Shown: positions 42,306 to 52,101, numbered from the stretch's first letter. The stretch: DNA of 64,000 nucleotides from Undibacterium sp049340185 (GCF_049340185.1 NZ_JBMPPC010000001.1:434001-498000), one strand, 5' to 3'. Translations and numbers: made by a program. The notes: generated from the letters alone by a model not told the origin.

Positions 42306-45161
42306 ATGATGCAACAATATAACGCCAACTCGTATTTGTTCGGCGGCAATGCGCCGTACGTAGAAGAACTTTACGAAGCGTATCTCAATAATCCCGGTTC
42401 AGTCCCTGATAACTGGCGTGCGTATTTCGACGCGATGCAGCATGTTCCTGCTGTCGACGGTTCAAGCAAGCCCGACGTTGCTCATGCACCCGTCATTGCT
42501 TCGTTCGCCGAACGTGCGAAACAAGGCCCGATTCGTACAGTCAGCGCAACTGCTGATGCTGAAATGGGACGCAAGCGCGTTGCTGCTCAGCAATTAATCG
42601 CCGCTTATCGTTTCCTTGGCAGTCACTGGGCTAATCTGGATCCTCTGCAACGTCAGGAACGTCCAAGTATTCCAGAGCTGGAGCCAAGTTTTTATGGTTT
42701 CACCGATGCTGATATGGACATTCAGTTCAATATCAGTAATACCTATTTTGGACCGGAAACAGCGTCGCTGCGTGACCTCCTGAATTCTTTGCGTGATACA
42801 TATTGCCGTTCTATCGGCGCAGAATTCATGTACATCAGTGATCCGACGGAGAAGCGCTGGTTGCAACAAAAGCTCGAATCCATTCGCTCTACACCAGCAT
42901 TTTCAGCTGAAAAGAAAAAACATATTCTTGATCGCCTGACTGCCGCTGAAGGTCTGGAACGTTATCTGCATACTAAATATGTAGGACAAAAACGCTTCTC
43001 GCTCGAAGGTGGTGAGAGTTTCATTGCGTCGATGGATGAAACTATTCAACGCGCTGGCGAACGTGGCGTAGAAGAAATCGTCATCGGTATGGCACATCGC
43101 GGCCGGCTTAATGTCTTGGTCAATACCTTAGGCAAAATGCCACAAGACTTGTTTGCTGAATTTGAAGGCAAACATGGTGATGATTTACCCGCCGGTGACG
43201 TCAAGTATCACCAAGGTTTCTCCTCCGATATTTCTACACCGGGCGGTCCGGTTCACTTGTCTCTGGCGTTCAATCCATCGCATCTGGAAATAGTTAATCC
43301 GGTGGTTGAAGGCTCTGTCAAAGCGCGTATGGAACGCCGTGGCGACAAAGATGGCTCACAAGTTCTGCCTATTCTCGTGCATGGTGATGCTGCGTTTGCA
43401 GGGCAGGGCGTCGTAATGGAAACCCTGAATCTGGCGCAAACACGTGGCTATGGTACTGGTGGTACGATCCATCTCGTGATCAATAATCAGATCGGTTTTA
43501 CTACATCAGATCCGCGTGATTCACGTTCGACCTTATATTGCTCCGACGTGGTGAAAATGATCGAGGCACCGGTACTGCACGTGAACGCAGATGATCCGGA
43601 AGCCGTCGTATTGGCAACGCAGATTGCCTTGGATTACCGTATGGAATTCAAGAAGGACATCGTCGTCGATATCATTTGCTACCGTAAATTGGGTCATAAC
43701 GAACAAGACACACCAGCATTGACGCAGCCTCTGATGTATAAAAAAATTGCGCAGCATCCTGGTACGCGCAAAATGTACGCAGACAAACTGGCGGCACAAG
43801 GTACGATTGCAGCCGATGGCGGCGATCAGATGGTGAAAGCTTTCCGTGATGCTATGGATGCTGGTAAACATACCGTTGACCCAGTTATTTCCAACTTCAA
43901 AAACAAGTATGCGGTTGACTGGATCCCATTCCTGAACCGCAAATGGACGGATGCTGCTGATACCGCAGTGCCTGCTTCTGAGCTGAAGCGTCTGGCTGAG
44001 CGTATTACGACAGTTCCCGAAGGCTTCAAGCCACATAGTCTGGTAGAAAAAGTACTGGGCGACCGCGCAACAATGGGGCGCGGTGAGATGAATCTGGACT
44101 GGGGTATGGGTGAGCATCTGGCTTACGCATCTCTGGTTGCGTCTGGCTATGCGATTCGTCTGACTGGTCAAGATGCAGGTCGCGGTACATTTGTGCATCG
44201 TCACGCTGTTTTGCATGATCAAAATCGTGAGCGCTGGGATGCTGGCACCTATATTCCTTTGCAAAACATCTCTGACAAACAAGCGCCGTTCACCGTCATT
44301 GACTCGGTACTGTCGGAAGAAGCCGTGCTTGGTTTTGAATATGGTTACTCAACGGCAGAACCAAATACGTTGACAATCTGGGAAGCTCAGTTCGGCGATT
44401 TCGCCAATGGTGCTCAAGTGGTGATCGATCAGTTCATCAGCTCCGGCGAAGTGAAGTGGGGTCGTGCTTCCGGTCTGGTATTGATGCTGCCACACGGTTA
44501 CGAAGGTCAGGGGCCAGAGCATTCATCCGCGCGTCCTGAGCGTTTCTTGCAATTGTGTGCTGACAATAATATGCAAGTGGTTCAGCCGACCAATGCCGCA
44601 CAAATTTTCCATCTGTTGCGTCGTCAGATGATTCGTCAGTTCCGTAAGCCACTGGTCATCATGACACCGAAGTCTTTGTTGCGTAACAAAGATGCAGGTT
44701 CTCCTTTGTCCGAACTGGCAAAAGGCAGCTTCCATACGGTCATCGGTGAAGTTGACGAAAAGATTGATGCCAAGAAGGTCAAGCGCGTAATCGCCTGCTC
44801 AGGCAAGGTTTATTACGATCTGGTCAACGCTCGTAAAGAACGTGGTCAGACGGATACCGCGATTATTCGGGTGGAACAGTTGTATCCGTTCCCGCATAAG
44901 AGCTTCTCAGCAGAGTTGAAAAAATTCCCTAATCTGGCTGAATTGATCTGGGCGCAGGATGAGCCGCAAAATCAGGGGCCTTGGTTCCAGATACAGCATA
45001 ATATTTTTGAGAGTCTGGATGAAGGTCAAAAACTGGCATACGCTGGTCGTCCAGCCAGTGCATCGCCTGCTGTCGGTTACTACGACAAGCACTATGCACA
45101 ACAAAAAGCATTGCTGGATACGGCATTTTCCAAGCTCAAGGGCTACGTCCTGACCAAATAA
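42306..45161 (+). CDS. sucA: 2-oxoglutarate dehydrogenase E1 component
   Basis: Thiamine-diphosphate E1 subunit, 951 residues. The N-terminus MMQQYNANSYLFGGNAPYV is the conserved E2/E3-binding segment, followed by a linker. Catalytic blocks are IGMAHRGRLNVLVNTLGK, DVKYHQGFSS, and TYIPLQNISDKQ then EAVLGFEYGYSTAEP in the transketolase domain. The ATG at 42306 has AAAGG 8 bp upstream; a GTG 9 bp earlier is possible. It has its own promoter region after the gltA terminator and leads sucAB-pspC-lpdA. Confidence 0.96.
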   Translation: MMQQYNANSYLFGGNAPYVEELYEAYLNNPGSVPDNWRAYFDAMQHVPAVDGSSKPDVAHAPVIASFAERAKQGPIRTVSATADAEMGRKRVAAQQLIAAYRFLGSHWANLDPLQRQERPSIPELEPSFYGFTDADMDIQFNISNTYFGPETASLRDLLNSLRDTYCRSIGAEFMYISDPTEKRWLQQKLESIRSTPAFSAEKKKHILDRLTAAEGLERYLHTKYVGQKRFSLEGGESFIASMDETIQRAGERGVEEIVIGMAHRGRLNVLVNTLGKMPQDLFAEFEGKHGDDLPAGDVKYHQGFSSDISTPGGPVHLSLAFNPSHLEIVNPVVEGSVKARMERRGDKDGSQVLPILVHGDAAFAGQGVVMETLNLAQTRGYGTGGTIHLVINNQIGFTTSDPRDSRSTLYCSDVVKMIEAPVLHVNADDPEAVVLATQIALDYRMEFKKDIVVDIICYRKLGHNEQDTPALTQPLMYKKIAQHPGTRKMYADKLAAQGTIAADGGDQMVKAFRDAMDAGKHTVDPVISNFKNKYAVDWIPFLNRKWTDAADTAVPASELKRLAERITTVPEGFKPHSLVEKVLGDRATMGRGEMNLDWGMGEHLAYASLVASGYAIRLTGQDAGRGTFVHRHAVLHDQNRERWDAGTYIPLQNISDKQAPFTVIDSVLSEEAVLGFEYGYSTAEPNTLTIWEAQFGDFANGAQVVIDQFISSGEVKWGRASGLVLMLPHGYEGQGPEHSSARPERFLQLCADNNMQVVQPTNAAQIFHLLRRQMIRQFRKPLVIMTPKSLLRNKDAGSPLSELAKGSFHTVIGEVDEKIDAKKVKRVIACSGKVYYDLVNARKERGQTDTAIIRVEQLYPFPHKSFSAELKKFPNLAELIWAQDEPQNQGPWFQIQHNIFESLDEGQKLAYAGRPASASPAVGYYDKHYAQQKALLDTAFSKLKGYVLTK

Positions 45162-45229
45162 CACTCAATAGTGAAACGCGGCGCAGCAGAAGCTGTTGCG
45201 CCCGATGACTATCCGAAACGGAGAAAAAC

Positions 45230-46492
45230 ATGGCAATTATCGAAGTAAAAGTACCGCAATTATCTGAATCAGTCGCTGAAGCAACTTTGCTGACCTGGCA
45301 TAAAAAAGTAGGGGAGCCGGTTGGTCGCGACGAGAATCTGATCGACGTTGAAACTGACAAAGTCGTTCTGGAGTTACCTTGTCCAGAAGCCGGTGTTATT
45401 ACGCAAATCCTCAAAGGTGACGGCAGTACTGTCGTCGCTGGTGAAGTAATAGCGATTCTTGATACCGAAGCATCCGCAGGCGCGGTTGCTCCTGCGGCTC
45501 CAGCCGCTGCTGCAACGGTAGCAGCCGATCCGGTTGCAGCAGCGATCAATAATCTCGCCGCAAAATCTGCAGCAGGTGTTGCGATGCCAGCAGCAGCGAA
45601 AATTTTGGCAGAAAATAATTTATCCGCCAGCGCTGTAGATGGTACCGGTAAAGACGGTCGTGTCACGAAAGGTGATGCACTGGCAGCAGTCGCTAAGCCC
45701 GCAGCACCAGCAGTTGCTCCGCTTGCAGCGCCTGCCGCAAGCAAACCAGCATTGCAGCAAGTTGCTGCACCCGCTGTGATGAATCTCGGTGACCGCCCTG
45801 AAGAACGTGTGCCGATGAGCCGTCTGCGCGCGCGTATTGCCGAACGTCTGGTGCAATCACAATCGACTAACGCCATTTTGACAACTTTCAACGAAGTCAA
45901 TATGCAGCCAGTGATTGACCTGCGTAACAAGTACAAAGATAAGTTCGAAAAAGAACACGGCGTCAAACTCGGCTTCATGTCTTTCTTCGTGAAGGCAGCT
46001 GTTGCCGCATTGAAAAAATACCCTATCATCAACGCATCCGTAGATGGTAACGATATTGTGTATCACGGTTACTTCGATATCGGTATCGCCGTTGGTTCTC
46101 CGCGTGGTCTGGTAGTGCCTATTTTGCGTAATGCTGACCAGATGTCGATTGCCGATATTGAGAAGAAAATCGGTGAGTTCGGCGCTAAAGCCAAAGACGG
46201 TAAATTGACACTGGATGATTTGACTGGCGGTACGTTCTCGATTTCTAACGGTGGTACTTTTGGCTCTATGCTGTCTACGCCTATTATCAATCCGCCGCAA
46301 TCTGCGATTTTGGGTGTGCATGCAACGAAAGACCGTGCTGTCGTTGAAAACGGTCAGGTTGTTGTGCGTCCGATGAACTACCTGGCGATGTCCTACGATC
46401 ACCGTATCATCGATGGTCGCGAAGCAGTATTAGGCCTGGTAGCTATGAAGGAAGCACTGGAAGACCCAGCTCGCCTGTTATTGGATCTGTAA
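45230..46492 (+). CDS. sucB: 2-oxoglutarate dehydrogenase E2 (dihydrolipoyl succinyltransferase)
   Basis: E2 core, 420 residues. One lipoyl domain carries the modified Lys44 (ETDKVVLELP). An Ala/Pro-rich linker covers about 83-105. The E3-binding domain is at about 118-150 (MPAAAKILAENN, then DGRVTKGD). The catalytic domain ends with His391 in SYDHRIIDGREAV. A second Ala/Pro linker runs at 152-185. The gene follows sucA by 68 bp and is followed 1 bp later by the SHOCT-PspC gene. Confidence 0.97.
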   Translation: MAIIEVKVPQLSESVAEATLLTWHKKVGEPVGRDENLIDVETDKVVLELPCPEAGVITQILKGDGSTVVAGEVIAILDTEASAGAVAPAAPAAAATVAADPVAAAINNLAAKSAAGVAMPAAAKILAENNLSASAVDGTGKDGRVTKGDALAAVAKPAAPAVAPLAAPAASKPALQQVAAPAVMNLGDRPEERVPMSRLRARIAERLVQSQSTNAILTTFNEVNMQPVIDLRNKYKDKFEKEHGVKLGFMSFFVKAAVAALKKYPIINASVDGNDIVYHGYFDIGIAVGSPRGLVVPILRNADQMSIADIEKKIGEFGAKAKDGKLTLDDLTGGTFSISNGGTFGSMLSTPIINPPQSAILGVHATKDRAVVENGQVVVRPMNYLAMSYDHRIIDGREAVLGLVAMKEALEDPARLLLDL

Positions 46493-46493
46493 C

Positions 46494-46868
46494 ATGAACC
46501 TCGCTGACGAAATCAAACGTCTGCATGAACTGCATCAGTCGGGCGCACTGACTGATGCAGAATTCTCGCAAGCCAAAGCCAAGTTGTTGGAAAACCTCAA
46601 TGCAGCAAATGGCACTAATGCATCGGCTGGTGCAGGTTCCTCCGGCAATAATTTTTTTACTGATACGGACAAAGCCTATATCCCCCTCAATCAGTTCCGA
46701 CGCTCAAAATCGGATCAATGGCTGGGGGGTATCTGCGGCGGCTTAGGTAAATTTACAGGTTTGGAATCCTGGATCTGGCGTTTGGTATTCGTCTTGTTTT
46801 CTTTTTATTTCGGCTCTGGCCTGGTCGCTTATCTGCTTGCGTGGATTTTCGTGCCGGAAGAAGAGTGA
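46494..46868 (+). CDS. SHOCT-PspC domain membrane protein within the 2-oxoglutarate dehydrogenase operon
   Basis: Protein of 124 residues. The N-terminus (about 3-35, ADEIKRLHELHQSGALTDAEFSQAKAKLL in two parts) is a SHOCT-like domain. A Gly/Ser/Asn-rich linker follows. The C-terminal PspC domain (about 66-124) has RSKSDQWLGGICGGLGKFTG and a membrane segment LVFVLFSFYFGSGLVAYLLAW. PspC proteins act in envelope-stress sensing. It starts one base after the sucB stop and precedes lpdA by 79 bp. A role in membrane attachment of the complex is possible but unsupported. Confidence 0.83.
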   Translation: MNLADEIKRLHELHQSGALTDAEFSQAKAKLLENLNAANGTNASAGAGSSGNNFFTDTDKAYIPLNQFRRSKSDQWLGGICGGLGKFTGLESWIWRLVFVLFSFYFGSGLVAYLLAWIFVPEEE

Positions 46869-46947
46869 ATTGAAAGAAGCAATGCAGCAAGGTAGTAACA
46901 GAATAAGAACAGAACAAAAACAGAGCAGATCACATTAGGAAATATTC

Positions 46948-48375
46948 ATGAGTAAACAATTTGATGTCGTCGTGATCGGCGGCGGTCCTGGCGGTTATAT
47001 TGCGGCAATCCGTGCGGCGCAACTGGGTTTTTCCACAGCTTGTATCGATGCCTGGACCAATGAAAAAGGTGGCCCGGCACCGGGCGGCACCTGCACTAAC
47101 GTCGGCTGTATTCCATCTAAAGCACTGCTCCAATCGTCCGAGCATTACGAGCATGCAGGTCACTCTTTTGCAGACCACGGCATTGAAGTTAAAGGCCTGG
47201 GTCTGGATGTGGCGAAGATGTTAGGTCGCAAAAATACCATCGTGAAGCAAAACAATGACGGCATCTTGTTTTTGTTTAAAAAGAACAAAGTGACTTTCTT
47301 CCATGGTCATGGCTCTTTCGTGAAGGCGGATGCCGCCGGTTACGAAATTAAAGTCGCAGGCAAAACAGAAGAAACTATTGTCGGCAAGCATATCGTTATT
47401 GCGACAGGCTCGAATGCGCGTGCTTTGCAAGGTGCTGCTTTTGATGAAGCCAGTATTTTGTCAAACGAAGGTGCATTGAATATCGCTGACGTGCCGAAGA
47501 AACTTGGCGTCATCGGCGCCGGTGTGATTGGTCTCGAAATGGGTAGCGTCTGGCGTCGTCTTGGTGCCGAAGTCACGGTGCTCGAAGCTTTGCCGACCTT
47601 CCTCGGTGCGGTAGATGAGCAAATCGCAAAAGAAGCGCACAAACTGTTTGTTAAGCAAGGTTTGTCGATCAATCTGGGCGTCAAAATCGGCGAGATCGTC
47701 AACGCAGGTAATGAAGTGACAGTCAATTATGCCGATGACAAAGGCGTTGAGCACAAAGCCGTCTTCGACAAACTGATTATTTCGATTGGACGCACACCGA
47801 ACACCAATGGCTTGAATGCAGACGGCGTTGGCCTGAAGCTGGATGAGCGTGGTTTTATCGCTGTTGATGGTGATTGCAAAACTAACTTGCCTAATGTTTG
47901 GGCGGTCGGTGACGTCGTACGCGGTCCTATGCTGGCGCACAAGGCCGAAGAAGAGGGTGTTGCTGTTGCTGAACGTATCGCTGGTCAGCATGGCCACGTC
48001 AACTTCAATACGATTCCTTGGGTTATTTATACCTCTCCGGAAATCGCCTGGGTTGGCCGCACTGAACAGCAATTGAAGGCAGATGGTGTTGCCTACAAGG
48101 CAGGCACTTTCCCGTTCATGGCGAATGGCCGTGCCCGTGCATTGGGTGATACGTCCGGTATGGTGAAGTTCCTGGCGGATGCAACGACAGACGAAATTCT
48201 TGGTGTTCATATCGTTGGACCTATGGCGTCAGAACTCATTGCTGAGGCGGTTGTTGCGATGGAATTCCGTGCATCGGCAGAAGATATTGCGCGTATTTGC
48301 CACGCTCATCCATCCTTGTCGGAAGCGACGAAAGAAGCAGCGTTAGCCGTAGATAAGCGCTCGTTAAATTTTTAA
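46948..48375 (+). CDS. lpdA: Dihydrolipoyl dehydrogenase (E3)
   Basis: E3 flavoprotein that reoxidises dihydrolipoamide with NAD, 475 residues. The FAD motif is VVIGGGPGGYIAAIRAAQLG near 8-27. The redox-active disulfide is Cys49-Cys54 in GTCTNVGCIPSK. The NAD motif is GVIGAGVIGLEMG. The active-site His is in CHAHPSLSEA near residue 454. It serves the SucAB complex and possibly pyruvate dehydrogenase too. Confidence 0.97.
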   Translation: MSKQFDVVVIGGGPGGYIAAIRAAQLGFSTACIDAWTNEKGGPAPGGTCTNVGCIPSKALLQSSEHYEHAGHSFADHGIEVKGLGLDVAKMLGRKNTIVKQNNDGILFLFKKNKVTFFHGHGSFVKADAAGYEIKVAGKTEETIVGKHIVIATGSNARALQGAAFDEASILSNEGALNIADVPKKLGVIGAGVIGLEMGSVWRRLGAEVTVLEALPTFLGAVDEQIAKEAHKLFVKQGLSINLGVKIGEIVNAGNEVTVNYADDKGVEHKAVFDKLIISIGRTPNTNGLNADGVGLKLDERGFIAVDGDCKTNLPNVWAVGDVVRGPMLAHKAEEEGVAVAERIAGQHGHVNFNTIPWVIYTSPEIAWVGRTEQQLKADGVAYKAGTFPFMANGRARALGDTSGMVKFLADATTDEILGVHIVGPMASELIAEAVVAMEFRASAEDIARICHAHPSLSEATKEAALAVDKRSLNF

Positions 48376-48449
48376 TGTTTTTTAACGTGTTGTAACGCGC
48401 TTTTCGTGCCTTACTTCCGCAGTTAGTTTGTATTATTCTGCGATTCAAG

Positions 48450-48480
48450 CGCCGCTGACGGGACCATCCTGTCAGCGGCG
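48450..48480 (+). terminator. GC-rich hairpin after lpdA
   Basis: Stem CGCCGCTGAC / GTCAGCGGCG, extended to about 14 pairs with one wobble and a 3-nt loop. The T tract is poor. It lies 30 bp before zapE and probably ends lpdA transcription. Confidence 0.6.
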
Positions 48481-48510
48481 TGTTCATATTGGTTACAGCG
48501 ACGGTAGAGA

Positions 48511-49608
48511 ATGAATGTTCTAGAGTTTTATCAAGATGCACTGAATCGCCGGGGATTTCAATCCGATGAGGCGCAGCAGCGTGCAGTAGATCGTTTGCAG
48601 CAAGCCTACGATGAATGGGTGGAATATAAATCCAAGCGTGCCAATAAGTTGACCAGGCTGATCACACGCCCGGATGTGCCGCGTGGCGTATACATGTGGG
48701 GTGGTGTGGGGCGGGGTAAATCGTTTTTGATGGATAGTTTCTATTCCGTTGTGCCTGTCGTGCGTAAGACCCGGTTACATTTTCATGAATTCATGCGTGC
48801 CGTTCATCGGCAACTTGATGAGCTGAAAGGCGTTGCGGATCCGCTGGATGAAGTTGCTCGCAGGATTTCCAAGAAATATCGTCTGATCTGTTTCGATGAG
48901 TTCCATGTGTCTGACGTAGCGGACGCCATGCTCTTGTATAACCTGCTTAAAGCCTTGTTCGATAATGGCGTGTCATTCGTCATGACCTCAAATTACCAGC
49001 CTGATACCTTATATCCTGACGGATTGCACCGTGACCGCATGCTGCCTACTATCGCTCTGCTCAAAGAGCGTCTGGATGTGTTGAATGTCGATTCGGGTAA
49101 CGATTATCGCAAGAGAGCGCTGGAACAGGTTCAGGCTTACCTGACACCGCTCAACGCAGCGACTGATCAGGCACTGCGTACCGCATTCGCCAAAATCGCT
49201 GAAGCGGTTGATGAGGATGTGCGGGTGAATATCGAAGGGCGTGATATTAAAGCATTGCGTCGTGCTGGCAGTGCGGTCTGGTTTGACTTTACTACTTTGT
49301 GCGGCGGTCCGCGCTCGCAAAATGATTATCTCGAAATCGCCAGTCGCTTTCATACCGTCATTCTCTCGTCGATTCCACGGATGTCTGCAGCGATGTCGTC
49401 TGAAGCGCGTCGTTTTACCTGGCTGATTGACGTATTTTATGACAATAAAGTGAAGTTAATCATGTCCGCTGAAGTTGCGCCTGAGGAGCTATATACTCAG
49501 GGTACTTTGTCGAATGAATTTCATCGCACTGTTTCACGCATTATCGAAATGCAGTCCAAAGAATATATGGATGCCGATCAGCGACATACTGCTGACGCGA
49601 TTGCCTGA
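48511..49608 (+). CDS. zapE: Cell-division ATPase ZapE (AFG1/YhcM family)
   Basis: AFG1-like ATPase, 365 residues. Walker A GGVGRGKS is at 64-71, Walker B LICFDEFHVSD near 125-135, and an arginine-finger region in MTSNYQPDTLY. In E. coli ZapE associates with FtsZ and with Z-ring constriction; mitochondrial AFG1 has a role in protein quality control. It sits directly after lpdA, an arrangement common in Burkholderiales. Confidence 0.93.
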   Translation: MNVLEFYQDALNRRGFQSDEAQQRAVDRLQQAYDEWVEYKSKRANKLTRLITRPDVPRGVYMWGGVGRGKSFLMDSFYSVVPVVRKTRLHFHEFMRAVHRQLDELKGVADPLDEVARRISKKYRLICFDEFHVSDVADAMLLYNLLKALFDNGVSFVMTSNYQPDTLYPDGLHRDRMLPTIALLKERLDVLNVDSGNDYRKRALEQVQAYLTPLNAATDQALRTAFAKIAEAVDEDVRVNIEGRDIKALRRAGSAVWFDFTTLCGGPRSQNDYLEIASRFHTVILSSIPRMSAAMSSEARRFTWLIDVFYDNKVKLIMSAEVAPEELYTQGTLSNEFHRTVSRIIEMQSKEYMDADQRHTADAIA

Positions 49609-49660
49609 TCGCCGCTTAAGTGTCCTACGGACTGAACTTGCTAAAGCTGTTTATCTAATC

Positions 49661-50125
49661 ATGAAAGTGTTTTCTATGCCGGTTATGTTTTTTTTCAGCT
49701 ATATGCGCAGGTCGGCGTTGTCTTGCCTGATGATCCTGGCAACTTTGTTAAGTATTAACGCACAAGCGCAGTCTCCGGTACATTCTGCGCCACAGTCTAT
49801 CGGTATATCACTTGAGGATTTATCCGCTCAGATTACTAAGATGGATTTGCGTTATGCGCCGACCACAATACAAAGTCTGTTTCTCGCTGAGACGGCGCTA
49901 GACGAGGTGCAGCCTTTGCAGAAACAATTGCAAAGCTGGTTTCTGATCGCTGAACGAGCATGTTACGAACGGTTTTTTGTGAATGCCTGTCTGGACGAGG
50001 CAAAGCTGATGCGACGTAAGCACAATGTGATTTTGCAGCGGGTGTCGATTGAGGCAAAAGCGTTCTTGCGTAAAGATCATATTGAGCATCTGGACAATGA
50101 GTTAAAACTCAAAAACACTCAATAA
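49661..50125 (+). CDS. Exported protein of unknown function
   Basis: Protein of 154 residues after zapE. A signal peptide occupies about residues 1-37 from the chosen ATG (FFFSYMRRSALSCLMILATL, then SINAQAQS). The mature part is helical and has a Cys pair in ERACYERFFVNACLDEAKLMRR, split by nine residues. That pair and its flanks suggest a small disulfide-stabilised periplasmic protein. I do not recognise a named family. Starts at 49676 or 49703 are also possible because no ribosome binding site is clear. Confidence 0.65.
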   Translation: MKVFSMPVMFFFSYMRRSALSCLMILATLLSINAQAQSPVHSAPQSIGISLEDLSAQITKMDLRYAPTTIQSLFLAETALDEVQPLQKQLQSWFLIAERACYERFFVNACLDEAKLMRRKHNVILQRVSIEAKAFLRKDHIEHLDNELKLKNTQ

Positions 50126-50136
50126 TTACTCTGAAT

Positions 50137-50212
50137 AGGGGAGTATAGGCAAATATAGTGCCAATGCCGCACTATTCATAAGGCGCTCTAAATATACTCC
50201 GCCTGAGTATCT
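50137..50212 (-). repeat. Dispersed ~85-bp intergenic element, copy 4 (variant)
   Basis: On the minus strand it runs GATACTCAGGCGGAGTATATTT, in pieces, then a middle with GTGCGG and CTATATTTG like other copies. It ends TATACTCCCC, the reverse of the usual end. It reaches the stop codon of the aminotransferase gene and fills the convergent gap. Confidence 0.5.
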
Positions 50213-51393
50213 TATATTGTCTGTAAACGTTTCAATGCGGCATGCAAGGTGTTTTCTTGCTTCGCAAAGCAAAAGCGAACGATCCTTGATTCTTTGCCGT
50301 GCTGGTAAAACGCCGACACCGGGATCGCAGCAACACCCACTTCACTCGTCAGCCAGCGCGCGAAATGCAGCTCTGATTGCTCCGATATAGCGGAGTAATC
50401 AACGCATTGAAAGTAAGTGCCCTGCGCGGGCAAGAGTTTGAAACGCGAATTCATTAAACCATCTCTGAACAAATCCCGTTTTTGCTGGTAAAACGCGGGC
50501 AATTCCACATAGGGTGAGGGATTCGCCAGAAAATGTGCCAACCCGACTTGCATTGGCGTGTTGACGGTAAAAACATTGAATTGATGCACTTTGCGAAACT
50601 CGCGCATCAAGGCTGCTGGCGCGGCAACATAACCGACTTTCCAGCCTGTCACATGATAGGTCTTGCCAAAACTGGAGATAATGAAACTGCGTTCGGCAAG
50701 TTCTTCATGGCGGCATAAAGACTCATGGCGTACGCCATCAAACACCATATGTTCATACACTTCATCCGAGGCGATCAGGACTTTGGTATCGCGGACGATC
50801 GCGCTCAATGCCTGGATATCCGCCAAACTCAACACGGACCCTGTAGGATTGTGCGGTGAGTTCAGCATGAGCAAGCGAGTTTTCGCTGTCATGCTGGTTT
50901 TCACTTTATCCCACGGAATCTGATAACCCTCAGGTCCCAGCTCCATCGATACCAGCACTGGCACGCCGCCTGCCAGGCGTATTGAAGCCACATAGCTGTC
51001 ATAAGCAGGTTCAATCACGATGACTTCATCACCCGGATGTACGCAAGCCAGTAATATCGTCAAAATCCCCTGCGTTGCCCCCGCTGTTACCGTGATTTCA
51101 CTCTCAGTATCATATGCGCGGCCATACAGAGCCTTGATCTTGCGAGCGATTTCAGCCCGCAAGACAGGGACACCTGCCATGGGTGGATATTGATTATGCC
51201 CATCCAGCATCGCCTTACTGACAGCGTCAACCAGAGAAGGATCACAATCAAAGTCAGGAAACCCCTGACCGAGATTGACCGCTTTCTTCTCAGCTGCCAG
51301 AGCTGACATGACAGAAAAAATCGTCGTACCAACCTCTGGTAATTTCGATACAGGCACAAAAGCAGCAGAAGATGCAGTGAGGGATGAAGTCAT
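50212..51393 (-). CDS. Class I/II PLP-dependent aminotransferase (YbdL-type methionine aminotransferase)
   Basis: Fold-type I aminotransferase, 393 residues, most like YbdL/methionine aminotransferase. The PLP lysine is Lys244 in SSFGKTYHVTGWKVGY. Other landmarks are VNLGQGFPDFDCD near 39, YPPMAGVPVLRAEI, and NSPHNPTGSVLS near 178. It probably transaminates methionine or aromatic amino acids with 2-oxo acids. Its 3' end abuts a copy of the dispersed element. Related specificities (kynurenine aminotransferase) cannot be excluded. Confidence 0.87.
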   Translation of the reverse strand: MTSSLTASSAAFVPVSKLPEVGTTIFSVMSALAAEKKAVNLGQGFPDFDCDPSLVDAVSKAMLDGHNQYPPMAGVPVLRAEIARKIKALYGRAYDTESEITVTAGATQGILTILLACVHPGDEVIVIEPAYDSYVASIRLAGGVPVLVSMELGPEGYQIPWDKVKTSMTAKTRLLMLNSPHNPTGSVLSLADIQALSAIVRDTKVLIASDEVYEHMVFDGVRHESLCRHEELAERSFIISSFGKTYHVTGWKVGYVAAPAALMREFRKVHQFNVFTVNTPMQVGLAHFLANPSPYVELPAFYQQKRDLFRDGLMNSRFKLLPAQGTYFQCVDYSAISEQSELHFARWLTSEVGVAAIPVSAFYQHGKESRIVRFCFAKQENTLHAALKRLQTI

Positions 51394-51468
51394 CTGGAGG
51401 ATTAAAAGAGGTAATCGTCGTATGTGTTGCTATGTATGCGTTTATATAGCGAAAACTTAACTGGAAGC

Positions 51469-52101
51469 TTACTTTGTACCAAATAAACGATCACCAGCAT
51501 CACCCAGCCCCGGCACGATATAGCCATGATCGTTCAGGCATTGATCAACCGATGCCGTGACGATAGGTACATCTGGGTGGGCTGCCTGCATGACTTTGAT
51601 ACCTTCCGGAGCTGCCAGCAGGCAGACGAACTTAATAGTCGTCGCGCCGCTTTTTTTGATGCGGTCGATGGCAGCAACTGCGGAGTTACCTGTTGCCAGC
51701 ATAGGGTCGACAACGATGACCAGACGGTCTGCGATGTCTTCCGGTACTTTAAAGTAATACTCGACTGGTTCCAGTGTAGCCGGATCGCGGTAAAGACCGA
51801 TATGACCTACACGCGCAGCAGGTAAAAGGTCCAGCATGCCGTCCAGAATGCCATTGCCAGCGCGCAATACTGAGATGACGCACAGCTTCTTACCACTGAT
51901 TGTCGGCGCTTCAATCGTCGCCATCGGCGTTTCAATCGTCACGCTCTCCAGTGGTAGGTCGCGAGTAACTTCATATGCCAGCATCTGGCTGATTTCGCGC
52001 AACAAGCGGCGGAAATTGTCCGTCGTCGTGTCTTTGCTGCGCATAAGTGTAAGTTTGTGTTGCATCAGAGGGTGTCTGATTTCGGTCACGTAGTCTGACA
52101 A
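51469..52101 (-). CDS. upp: Uracil phosphoribosyltransferase
   Basis: Upp salvages uracil to UMP with PRPP, 210 residues. Landmarks are HPLMQHKLTLMR near 9-20, VLRAGNGILDGMLDL, the PRPP loop VVDPMLATGNSAVAAID near 131, and the C-terminal uracil-binding block VPGLGDAGDRLFGTK. The start is TTG at 52101 with GGAG about 9 bp upstream, since no earlier ATG is in frame and the family N-terminus requires it. Confidence 0.95.
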   Translation of the reverse strand: MSDYVTEIRHPLMQHKLTLMRSKDTTTDNFRRLLREISQMLAYEVTRDLPLESVTIETPMATIEAPTISGKKLCVISVLRAGNGILDGMLDLLPAARVGHIGLYRDPATLEPVEYYFKVPEDIADRLVIVVDPMLATGNSAVAAIDRIKKSGATTIKFVCLLAAPEGIKVMQAAHPDVPIVTASVDQCLNDHGYIVPGLGDAGDRLFGTK

